Positions 1 through 5,402 of a DNA stretch of 8,308 nucleotides are shown one piece after another; position 1 is the first letter of the stretch; each line of letters opens with the position of its first letter. Position numbers and translations under genes: made by a program. The stretch is taken from assembly GCA_000436075.1 (NCBI GenBank), contig FR884640.1, positions 10,030 to 18,337 on the forward strand, read 5' to 3'. The notes under the pieces are model-generated. The model saw only the letters and a list, made by a program, of their open reading frames with translations. It was not told the origin of the DNA and ran no database searches. Source of the stretch: Eggerthella sp. CAG:209. Lineage in GTDB: Bacteria; Actinomycetota; Coriobacteriia; Coriobacteriales; Eggerthellaceae.

Positions 1-938
1 TGATATGCGGTCATATCAATCCCGATGGTGATTGCCTAGGTTCGCAGTTGGCGTTATGTCATGCTTTGCGCGCAATGGGCAAAACTGCCCATTGTGTCCT
101 GGCAAAAGATGATCCCATCGAAGCAAATCTCATGTTTCTTCCAGGTGTTGACGAGATTAAAGTTGCTTCAGAATATCAAGGCCCCGTTTCGGTATTTATA
201 GCGGTTGATGTACCCACAGTAGAGCGCATCGGTTTAGCGGCAGTTCTCCAGGCGAAGGCATCGGTTCGCTTTACCATTGACCACCATGCTACTGAAGGGG
301 CTATGTCGGAATATAACTATGTCGACCCCGAATCTCCCTCGGCAAGTATGCTTGTTTGGGAAGTTTGCAAGCATCTAGACTCCTTAACTCCTCAGGTCGC
401 TCAATGCGCACTTACTGGTTTGGTTACCGATACCGGAAGGTTTTCCTATCAAAACACCAACTCCCAAGCTTTCGTCAACGCTTCGGAAATGATGGATGCT
501 GGTGCTAATCCAACCCAGATCAGCCGTGAGTTTTTTCAAAGTAGATCACTTGCCAGTATGAAGCTCGAAAGCATTGTGCTGGATCGTATGGAACTTCTTT
601 GCGAAGGCGCTTTTGTCTATTCATATTTGGATAAGGAAGATTTCGATGCATGCGGTGCGATCAAGGCCGATGCCGAGGCTCTCATTGACACTTTGCGCAA
701 TATTCGCGGTGTTCGTGTCGCCTTAATATTGAAGCAGACGGTTGCTGGCGAAGTTCGGGGTAGTCTTCGGGCCAAGGATGACGATACCGACGTTGCTCAT
801 GTTGCACGCTATTTTGGGGGCGGAGGCCATAAGGCTGCTGCTGGTTTTACCTTTAAAGGTTCGCTCGAAGCGGCTCTCGATGAGGTTCCAACTGAGGTGT
901 TGAAGCAATGCTTTTCTATTTCAGGTGGTGATTGCTGA
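1..938 (+). CDS. nrnA: DHH-family bifunctional oligoribonuclease / pAp phosphatase (NrnA-like), 5' partial
   Basis: NrnA enzymes are cytoplasmic manganese phosphoesterases that degrade 2-5 nt nanoRNAs and dephosphorylate 3'-phosphoadenosine 5'-phosphate. The frame is open from base 3, before any start codon, and already reads the first metal motif, HINPDGDCLGS. A further Asp lies in IAVDVP, the DHH signature (TIDHHAT) is at 270-293, and the TDTGRF motif follows at about 423-440. The C-terminal DHHA1 substrate-binding domain ends with FGGGGHKAAAGF (GGGGH at 816-830). The visible 311 codons are close to family length, so probably only 10-25 N-terminal residues are missing upstream. TTG at 48 is not the start, because it would remove the first metal motif. 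The stop TGA (936-938) shares a base with the truB ATG. The usual upstream neighbour would be rbfA, outside this window. All catalytic motifs look intact. Substrate preference within the DHH/DHHA1 family cannot be fixed from sequence alone. Confidence 0.93.
   Translation, partial: ICGHINPDGDCLGSQLALCHALRAMGKTAHCVLAKDDPIEANLMFLPGVDEIKVASEYQGPVSVFIAVDVPTVERIGLAAVLQAKASVRFTIDHHATEGAMSEYNYVDPESPSASMLVWEVCKHLDSLTPQVAQCALTGLVTDTGRFSYQNTNSQAFVNASEMMDAGANPTQISREFFQSRSLASMKLESIVLDRMELLCEGAFVYSYLDKEDFDACGAIKADAEALIDTLRNIRGVRVALILKQTVAGEVRGSLRAKDDDTDVAHVARYFGGGGHKAAAGFTFKGSLEAALDEVPTEVLKQCFSISGGDC
70..97 (+). repeat. 9-bp perfect inverted repeat in nrnA
   Basis: CAATGGGCA (73-81) and TGCCCATTG (86-94) are exact reverse complements around an AAAC loop. 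In RNA, G-U, C-G and G-U pairs (70-72 with 95-97) extend the stem to 12 bp. It encodes a weakly conserved stretch just after the first metal motif. A 9-bp repeat with a short loop is borderline for chance in a window this size. Confidence 0.5.
923..928 (+). promoter_or_regulatory. truB ribosome binding site
   Basis: AGGTGG lies inside the last nrnA codons, 9 bases before ATG 938. It supports ATG 938 over the in-frame TTG at 932, which would sit only 3 bases from the Shine-Dalgarno. Confidence 0.6.
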
Positions 939-1957
939 TGGCCAAAAGAGGCGAGTCGGGATTAAGCAGGCTTGTTGCCATTAACAAGCCTGTGGGCATG
1001 TCTTCCCATGATGTTGTCAATTGCTGCCGTAGGATATTTGGCGAACGTCGAGTGGGCCACACTGGCACGCTCGACCCGCTTGCTTCCGGTGTTCTTGTGG
1101 TTTGCGTCGGACCCGCAACGCGCCTTGATGCGTATATGGTTGGACACGGTAAGCGTTATCGTATGGGCGTTCGTTTTGGAATCGGTACGGAAACTGATGA
1201 TGCTGAGGGTTCAGTAACTAAGGAATGCCCTATTCCTCTTGAGGTATATGAAGAGGAATACGCACGTTCTTATGTTGCAAGGATGGTAGGAAAAGGCACT
1301 CAGATCCCACCTGTTTATTCTGCAATCAAGGTGAACGGCCGTAAGTCTTATGATGCTGCGCGTAATGGTACAATTATTAATCTTGAGCCACGCGAATTTG
1401 AGATTTACGATGCTAAGTTTCTTTCTGTAAATGAGCTTATCGACGATGCGGGACGCCAGGTGGCTGAATGGGACGTTGAGATGAGCGTATCGAAGGGAAC
1501 GTATATGCGTGCAATCGCTCGTGATCTTGGTCGTGATCTTGGTACTGCGGCGCACGTAAGCTTTCTTGAGCGCACGATTTCGGGAACGGTTGCGCTTGAG
1601 GATTGCGTTACTCTGGAAATGCTTGAGCAATCACCCGATTGCGGCACTATTGATCCCCTCCGCGCATTGGGCATACGTTATGCATTTGTCCGCGATTTTG
1701 CCGATAAAGTCACTAATGGCTCTGCGTTAAATCGTGATGATATTGCACTCAATGAACCTATCTCGCAAGACGTTTTTGATCCTTGCTGCTGCACTACCAG
1801 CGTGTTTGCATCGTCCACGCCTCCCGAAAATGGGGAAGTGGTGGGTATCATAGTGCAGAACCGCCTTAAAGCGTTATATGAATATCATGAGTCCGAGCAT
1901 CGCTATCGTCCGCGATGCGTGTTTTCGATAGGTGTTGAACGTGGCACAGCTTTATAA
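938..1957 (+). CDS. truB: tRNA pseudouridine-55 synthase TruB
   Basis: TruB isomerises U55 to pseudouridine in the T-loop of nearly all tRNAs and also acts as a tRNA-folding chaperone. From ATG 938 the protein is 339 aa. The opening LVAINKPVGMSSHDVV and the active-site motif RVGHTGTLDPLASGVL are textbook; the catalytic Asp is D46. KRYRMGVRFGIGTETDDAEG, QIPPVYSAIKVNG and SKGTYMRAIARDLG supply the other conserved active-site and RNA-binding residues. The C-terminal third (about residue 235 on) is a divergent TruB C-terminal/PUA-like domain with an odd CCC at 283-285. ATG 938 was preferred to TTG 932 because AGGTGG at 923-928 sits 9 bases upstream and the ATG overlaps the nrnA TGA, a coupling arrangement. 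The gene is rich in inverted repeats (966-993, 1047-1075, 1231-1260), listed separately. Confidence 0.97.
   Translation: MAKRGESGLSRLVAINKPVGMSSHDVVNCCRRIFGERRVGHTGTLDPLASGVLVVCVGPATRLDAYMVGHGKRYRMGVRFGIGTETDDAEGSVTKECPIPLEVYEEEYARSYVARMVGKGTQIPPVYSAIKVNGRKSYDAARNGTIINLEPREFEIYDAKFLSVNELIDDAGRQVAEWDVEMSVSKGTYMRAIARDLGRDLGTAAHVSFLERTISGTVALEDCVTLEMLEQSPDCGTIDPLRALGIRYAFVRDFADKVTNGSALNRDDIALNEPISQDVFDPCCCTTSVFASSTPPENGEVVGIIVQNRLKALYEYHESEHRYRPRCVFSIGVERGTAL
966..993 (+). repeat. Perfect 10-bp inverted repeat near the truB start
   Basis: CAGGCTTGTT (967-976) is followed six bases later by its exact reverse complement AACAAGCCTG (983-992). In RNA the stem can gain a G-U pair at each end (966/993 and 977/982), leaving the tetraloop CCAU. 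It lies at truB codons 10-19, about 28 bases after the start codon. There is no T-run after it, so it is not an intrinsic terminator. Function is unknown; a translational or RNA-stability role is possible. Confidence 0.75.
1047..1075 (+). repeat. Compact hairpin over the truB active-site codons
   Basis: GTCGAGTG (1047-1054) pairs with CGCTCGAC (1068-1075) with one T-G wobble. After a single G/A mismatch, GCCA (1056-1059) pairs with TGGC (1063-1066) around a CAC loop. That is 12 base pairs in 29 bases. The region encodes the conserved RVGHTGTLDP motif, so part of the symmetry may come from protein constraint. Confidence 0.6.
1231..1260 (+). repeat. Perfect 10-bp inverted repeat inside truB
   Basis: TATTCCTCTT (1231-1240) and AAGAGGAATA (1251-1260) are exact reverse complements separated by 10 bases. 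GAGG at 1241-1244 offers a competing partner for CCTC at 1235-1238. The segment encodes a poorly conserved Glu-rich stretch (PIPLEVYEEEY), so the symmetry is not forced by a catalytic motif. Confidence 0.75.
1930..1934 (+). promoter_or_regulatory. ribF ribosome binding site
   Basis: AGGTG inside the end of truB, six bases before GTG 1941. It selects GTG 1941 over the in-frame GTG 1932, which overlaps the Shine-Dalgarno itself, and over TTG 1935. Confidence 0.5.
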
Positions 1958-2867
1958 AGTCGATGAATCATTCGACCATTCTTTGTTTGAGAATTCCTCT
2001 TGCGCCTTTGGCGTTTTTGATGGTGTCCACAGGGGCCATCGTTACTTGCTTTCCTGTGCGCAGGACACTGCAAAGGAAACGGGCGGTCAATCTATTGCTT
2101 TGACTTTTGATATTGATCCGGATGAAATATTTCATCCGGACAGATTAAGAAAACTGCTGAGCAATAAACGTCGCCTTCAAATGCTTTGCGATAGTGGCGT
2201 TGATGCTGTGGTGGCGCTCCCCTTTACTCGTGATTTCGCGAGTCTTTCGCCTGAAGATTTCTTAAGGGAAACGTTTAATGGTCATGCTCCCGCTCATTTG
2301 CATGTTGGGCTTGATTTCCACTTCGGCTCTCGTGCTTCAGGCTCGGTTGCTGATTTAGGGGAGTGGGGAGCTGTAGTTGGCACCCATATTGATGCTCATA
2401 ATCTTAAAAGTACCGATGGGGCTCCTATTACTGCTACACGAATTCGCAAACTGTTGGGCAAGCATGACTTGGATGAAGCGGCAAAACTTCTCGGTCGTCG
2501 TTTCACGCTTGTGGAAAAGGTCCGTCCTGGACGTGGTGAGGGTGCCGATATGGGCTTCTCTACAGCCAATCTTTTCATCAAACCGGAGCGTAGAGTGCTC
2601 GGTGAAGGCGTGTATGCCGCCTATGTAACTGTCGATGGCGAAAGGTATCGTGCCGCCGTTTCGATGGGTGTTTCGCCCGTATTCAAAGATGAAACCGATG
2701 CAACTTGTGAGGTTCATATCCTTGACTTCAGTAAGGATATTTATGGCGAATACATTGAAGTTGAGTTTGTCGAGTTCCTTCGCCCAATGATCAAGTTCGA
2801 CTCTACTGAAGAGCTTATTCGCACGGTTATGGGCAATATCGAATACTGTCGTAAGCTTCCTCTCTAG
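1941..2867 (+). CDS. ribF: Bifunctional riboflavin kinase / FAD synthetase RibF
   Basis: RibF phosphorylates riboflavin to FMN and then adenylates FMN to FAD in the cytoplasm. With GTG 1941 the protein is 308 aa, normal for the family. The N-terminal nucleotidyltransferase domain (about 1-180) shows the HIGH-type motif GVFDGVHRGH at 24-33, VGLDFHFG at 122-129 and the TATRIRKLL segment at 164-172, a variant of the usual SSTxIR. The C-terminal riboflavin kinase domain (about 185-305) shows GFSTANLF, GEGVYAAYV, CEVHILDF with the conserved Glu 257, DIYG and LRPMIKFDSTEEL. Unusual points: the nucleotide/metal-binding PTAN motif reads STAN (residues 207-210), and the usual G-x-x-PTF reads GVSPVF. 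Thr 208 and Asn 210 are retained. The start overlaps truB by 17 bases, implying coupling. A strong terminator follows the stop. Confidence 0.95.
   Translation: MAQLYKVDESFDHSLFENSSCAFGVFDGVHRGHRYLLSCAQDTAKETGGQSIALTFDIDPDEIFHPDRLRKLLSNKRRLQMLCDSGVDAVVALPFTRDFASLSPEDFLRETFNGHAPAHLHVGLDFHFGSRASGSVADLGEWGAVVGTHIDAHNLKSTDGAPITATRIRKLLGKHDLDEAAKLLGRRFTLVEKVRPGRGEGADMGFSTANLFIKPERRVLGEGVYAAYVTVDGERYRAAVSMGVSPVFKDETDATCEVHILDFSKDIYGEYIEVEFVEFLRPMIKFDSTEELIRTVMGNIEYCRKLPL
2117..2140 (+). repeat. 24-bp perfect palindrome inside ribF
   Basis: TCCGGATGAAAT (2117-2128) is followed immediately by its exact reverse complement ATTTCATCCGGA (2129-2140). Each end is itself the palindrome TCCGGA. As RNA it folds into a 10-bp stem with an AUAU loop; as DNA it is a perfect dyad of the size bound by dimeric regulators. 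It encodes DPDEIFHPD between the two nucleotide-binding motifs of the FAD synthetase domain. No protein motif requires this symmetry. Role unknown. Confidence 0.85.
2716..2740 (+). repeat. 8-bp inverted repeat near the ribF 3' end
   Basis: ATATCCTT (2716-2723) and AAGGATAT (2733-2740) are exact reverse complements; a G-U pair (2724/2732) extends the stem to 9 bp with a 7-base loop. It lies in the codons of the riboflavin kinase LDFSKDIYG motif. On its own it is not beyond chance. Confidence 0.45.
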
Positions 2868-2885
2868 AGGCGGATCTACCCTTTT

Positions 2886-2920
2886 ACATCGAGCAGGCTA
2901 GCGCTTGCTCGATGTTTTTT
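2886..2920 (+). terminator. Rho-independent terminator after ribF
   Basis: ACATCGAGCA (2886-2895) pairs perfectly with TGCTCGATGT (2906-2915). The stem can continue inward through G-U, G-C and C-G pairs (2896-2898 with 2903-2905), giving 13 bp closed by the tetraloop TAGC. The 3' arm runs straight into six T residues (2915-2920). It begins 18 bases after the ribF stop. This is a textbook intrinsic terminator closing the nrnA-truB-ribF transcript, or an attenuator controlling read-through into dnaG. Confidence 0.9.
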
Positions 2921-2934
2921 GCTGGATTGCTCAG

Positions 2935-2942
2935 AAAGGGGG
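2935..2942 (+). promoter_or_regulatory. Strong Shine-Dalgarno for dnaG ahead of ATT codons
   Basis: AAAGGGGG at 2935-2942 can form a 7-bp duplex (one G-U) with the 16S anti-Shine-Dalgarno through AAGGGGG. The only in-frame codons at suitable distance are ATT 2944 (1 base away) and ATT 2947 (4 bases away, or 7 from the AAAGG register). No ATG, GTG or TTG lies between this site and codon 15 of the primase. This site therefore decides the proposed ATT start. Confidence 0.6.
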
Positions 2943-2946
2943 CATT

Positions 2947-4779
2947 ATTTTTTCCGACGAAGACATACGTAAAGTTCGTGAAGCCAACGATTTGGTTGAG
3001 CTTTTTTCCGAGCGTTCAGTGATGCGTCAGAGGGGGAAGGACTTTTGGTGTTGTTGTCCTTTCCATCAGGAGAAAACGCCTTCTTGTAAAGTTGATTCTG
3101 TTTCTCAGACTTGGCATTGTTTTGGTTGCGGCGAAGGTGGCGACATCATTTCTTATGTTCGTAAACTTGACGATGTCGATTTTGTTGACGCCGTCCGCTT
3201 TTTGGCTCGCCGTGCAAATATCGAACTTAACGAGTCGGCCCAAGCCACGAAGGCTCACAGTCTCAAAGCTCGATTGAAAGCCGTTTGCTCCGAGACTGCT
3301 TCTTATTACCATATGCTGCTTATGCGCTCGTCCGATGAGGGACCCGCTTCAGCGAGGACGTATCTTTCCGGTCGTGAACTAGGTGGCTCCATCCCGGTAT
3401 CTTGGAATCTCGGGTATGCTCCTGGTCGAAGGCAGTTGGTTACCCATCTCCGTTCATTGGGTTATTCGGAAAAGGAAATGATCGAAGCGAATGTTGCGGT
3501 TAGGGGTTCTCAGGGGATCAACGACCGTTTTTTCAATCGTGTGATGTTTCCTATTAACGATGTCCGTGGCGATTGCATTGCTTTTGGCGGACGCGTTATT
3601 GGTCAGGGAGAGCCTAAATATCTCAATACTGGCGATACCCCCATTTTCCATAAGTCTGAAGTTCTATTCGCTCTTGATAAGGCTAAAGCCCGTATGACGA
3701 GTACGGGTGATGCCATTGTTGTTGAGGGCTACACTGATGTTATTGCTCTTCATGAAGCTGGTTTTACCAATGTTGTTGCCACACTAGGCACCTCTCTTAC
3801 TCGTCAGCACATTCGACTTCTTTCCCATCATGCGAAATCTCGTATCATCTATCTGTTTGATGGTGATGAGGCTGGTCAACGAGCTGCTGATAGGGCGCTT
3901 CAATTCATCGATTCGTCTATTACGCCCGAGGCGGGTTTTTCTCGCGTAGATCTCTGTGCTGTGACCCTGCCGGATGGACTTGACCCTGCCGAGTTCATAG
4001 CCGCGCACGGTGCAGATGCTTTCAAGGAAGTTTTAGACGGGGCTGTTCCTCTTATCAAATTCGGTATTGATCGCCGCCTTTCTCGTTATGACCTTTCTAC
4101 CCCTGAGGGTCGTGCCCGTGCCACCAACGAGTCGTTGGCTGTTTTGGCTCCCATCAAAGATTCCCTTCTGGCAAAAGATTATGCAGTCTACATATCGAGT
4201 CGCGTTCATGCTCGTGAGCAAGATATTCTTTTGCGTCTTTCAGATCTAAAAACTTCGATGCCCGTGGATTACTCCGATCGTTCTGTTGCTAATCGGCCAC
4301 GTAAGCCTGCTGCGAGATCATTGAGTCCTGTCGAGAAGAACCGACTTCGTACTGAACGCGAGTTCCTGAGTCTATGTGCCCACAATCCCGCTATGATTTC
4401 TGATTTCATGAACGAATTGGGTCAGACCGAATGGCACGAGAAGGTCCACAGGGAGCTAAGTGGGATCATAATGGAATTAATTTCCGCGAATCCTGCCCTC
4501 ACTGCTGCCGACTTGATAATGCGCGCTCAGGAGAAATGTAAATATGCGGCTCGAATTTTAACTGCATTAACAATTCAGAGTGAAGTACCCGCGCATGATA
4601 TGTTGCGTTATCTTGCTGACGAGTTGGCTATTGGCGATATGGAATCTGCCATTTCTTCTATGCGAGATCAAATGAGCCAGACACAAAACGATGAAGAGCG
4701 CGATATGGTGTTTCAAGCTATTTATATGCTTCAGACCGAGCTTAACTCTTTACGTGCTAACCATGTGAAAACCGAGTAA
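2947..4779 (+). CDS. dnaG: DNA primase DnaG (probable ATT start)
   Basis: DnaG makes the RNA primers for Okazaki fragments and leading-strand starts, working with DnaB helicase. From ATT 2947 it is 610 aa, the usual size. The N-terminal CHC2 zinc domain has CPFH (C37, H40) and CFGC (C58, C61), with KTPSC between. The RNA polymerase core shows NRVMFPINDVRG and AFGGRVIG, then EPKYLNTGDTPIFHKS. The TOPRIM fold has VVEGYTD (E260) and YLFDGDEAGQRA (D305, D307), which bind metal. The C-terminal helicase-interaction domain (about 465-605) is helical and poorly conserved. With this start the first CPFH Cys is residue 37, close to C40 in E. coli DnaG. The upstream TTG 2905 would lie inside the terminator hairpin, lacks a Shine-Dalgarno and would add 14 non-conserved residues. 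ATT 2944 is the alternative start. rpsU and rpoD, frequent dnaG neighbours, are not adjacent here. Confidence 0.95.
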   Translation: MFSDEDIRKVREANDLVELFSERSVMRQRGKDFWCCCPFHQEKTPSCKVDSVSQTWHCFGCGEGGDIISYVRKLDDVDFVDAVRFLARRANIELNESAQATKAHSLKARLKAVCSETASYYHMLLMRSSDEGPASARTYLSGRELGGSIPVSWNLGYAPGRRQLVTHLRSLGYSEKEMIEANVAVRGSQGINDRFFNRVMFPINDVRGDCIAFGGRVIGQGEPKYLNTGDTPIFHKSEVLFALDKAKARMTSTGDAIVVEGYTDVIALHEAGFTNVVATLGTSLTRQHIRLLSHHAKSRIIYLFDGDEAGQRAADRALQFIDSSITPEAGFSRVDLCAVTLPDGLDPAEFIAAHGADAFKEVLDGAVPLIKFGIDRRLSRYDLSTPEGRARATNESLAVLAPIKDSLLAKDYAVYISSRVHAREQDILLRLSDLKTSMPVDYSDRSVANRPRKPAARSLSPVEKNRLRTEREFLSLCAHNPAMISDFMNELGQTEWHEKVHRELSGIIMELISANPALTAADLIMRAQEKCKYAARILTALTIQSEVPAHDMLRYLADELAIGDMESAISSMRDQMSQTQNDEERDMVFQAIYMLQTELNSLRANHVKTE

Positions 4780-4791
4780 TCGGTAAACCGC

Positions 4792-4800
4792 TGTTATACT
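4792..4800 (+). promoter_or_regulatory. Candidate extended -10 promoter for def-fmt-rsmB
   Basis: TGTTATACT at 4792-4800 contains an extended -10 element (TGn followed by TATACT, one mismatch to TATAAT), 13 bases after the dnaG stop. No convincing -35 hexamer is found 16-18 bases upstream, where the sequence is dnaG coding. Transcription would begin near 4807, giving a leader of about 60 bases before the def ATG. An extended -10 can work without a good -35. Confidence 0.45.
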
Positions 4801-4811
4801 AACTAGTTGGT
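4798..4811 (+). promoter_or_regulatory. Imperfect 14-bp palindrome overlapping the candidate -10
   Basis: ACTAACTAGTTGGT is symmetric except at one pair (4800/4809), with the perfect core AACTAGTT at 4801-4808. It covers the end of the -10 element and the expected transcription start, where a repressor operator would act. The core is short enough to arise by chance. Confidence 0.2.
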
Positions 4812-4867
4812 AAATTATGCGCTCGAAACAATAGGTGAAGCGTTTTTTGACAAGAGAGGGTTGCTCT

Positions 4868-5401
4868 ATGAGGACCATGAATATCGTTCTTTCGCCTGAT
4901 CCGGGTTTGCGTCAGGTTTGCGAACCGTGCCAGGTTGGCGATAAATCATTAAAGAAGCTCGCTAAGCAAATGCTCAATACCATGTATGCCAATAATGGCT
5001 GCGGACTTGCTGCGCCACAAGTTGGCATTAATAAGCGCATGGTGGTTATTGATTGCTACGATGGCCCAAACGAAACCTCCAATCCTCTTGTGCTTATTAA
5101 TCCTGAGGTTATAGAGGTGAAGGGCGAAAAGGTAACCGCTGAGGAAGGCTGCCTTTCTCTTCCTGGCATTTCCGTTCCGATAACGCGCAACGAGATTTCG
5201 CGTGTTCGTTTCTATGACCTTGATGGCAAAGTGCGCGAGCTGGAAAGCGATGGTCTTTTGGGTCGTTGCTTCCAGCATGAAATCGACCACCTGAACGGCA
5301 TTACTTTGTTGGAGTCGTGCTCTCCCATGGACAAGGTCAAGGCCCTCCATGATTATCATGTTGCTCTAGCGAATGGCGCCAAGCCGGGAGAAACGGAATA
5401 G
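4868..5401 (+). CDS. def: Peptide deformylase Def
   Basis: Def removes the N-formyl group from nascent proteins at the ribosome exit, using a ferrous or similar metal. From ATG 4868 it is 177 aa, normal for the family. All three motifs are present: GCGLAAPQVG (44-53, Gln 51), EEGCLSLPG (92-100, metal ligand C95) and QHEIDHL (136-142, ligands H137 and H141, catalytic E138). The first motif has Cys where Ile or Val is more common (GCGLAAPQ). ATG 4868 is favoured by GAGG at 4856-4859, eight bases upstream; the in-frame GTG at 4835 would add 11 residues of no family resemblance, and ATG 4877 is a weaker alternative. It is followed after one base by fmt, whose product makes the formyl group Def removes. 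A long imperfect hairpin lies inside the gene at 5239-5276. Confidence 0.97.
   Translation: MRTMNIVLSPDPGLRQVCEPCQVGDKSLKKLAKQMLNTMYANNGCGLAAPQVGINKRMVVIDCYDGPNETSNPLVLINPEVIEVKGEKVTAEEGCLSLPGISVPITRNEISRVRFYDLDGKVRELESDGLLGRCFQHEIDHLNGITLLESCSPMDKVKALHDYHVALANGAKPGETE
5239..5276 (+). repeat. Long RNA hairpin inside def
   Basis: GCTGGAA (5239-5245) pairs exactly with TTCCAGC (5270-5276). After a single bulged A (5246) pairing continues from 5247-5255 to 5261-5269 with five Watson-Crick and four G-U pairs, closing on a five-base loop TTTTG. That is 16 pairs in 38 bases. It directly precedes the HEIDH codons. No T-run follows. Because several pairs are G-U, it is strong only as RNA of the coding strand. 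Confidence 0.55.
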
Positions 5402-5402
5402 T

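Noticed and set aside
48..938. TTG at 48 as the start of nrnA
   Set aside because: The same frame is open to the window edge and encodes the essential first metal motif HINPDGDCLGS before base 48, so the gene simply runs in from upstream.
1520..1543. Tandem 12-bp repeat CGTGATCTTGGT in truB
   Set aside because: It encodes RDLGRDLG, which aligns without extra length to the DLGxxLG motif of other TruB proteins, so it is not an inserted duplication.
3923..3940. CCCG-AGG-CGGG followed by TTTTT inside dnaG, terminator-like
   Set aside because: The stem is only 4-5 bp and it sits in mid-gene of an actively translated primase, so it is unlikely to terminate transcription.
3962..3991. 11-bp direct repeat TGACCCTGCCG in dnaG, 19 bases apart
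   Set aside because: The copies are read in different frames and lie in a conserved LPDGLDPAEF region; probably coincidence.
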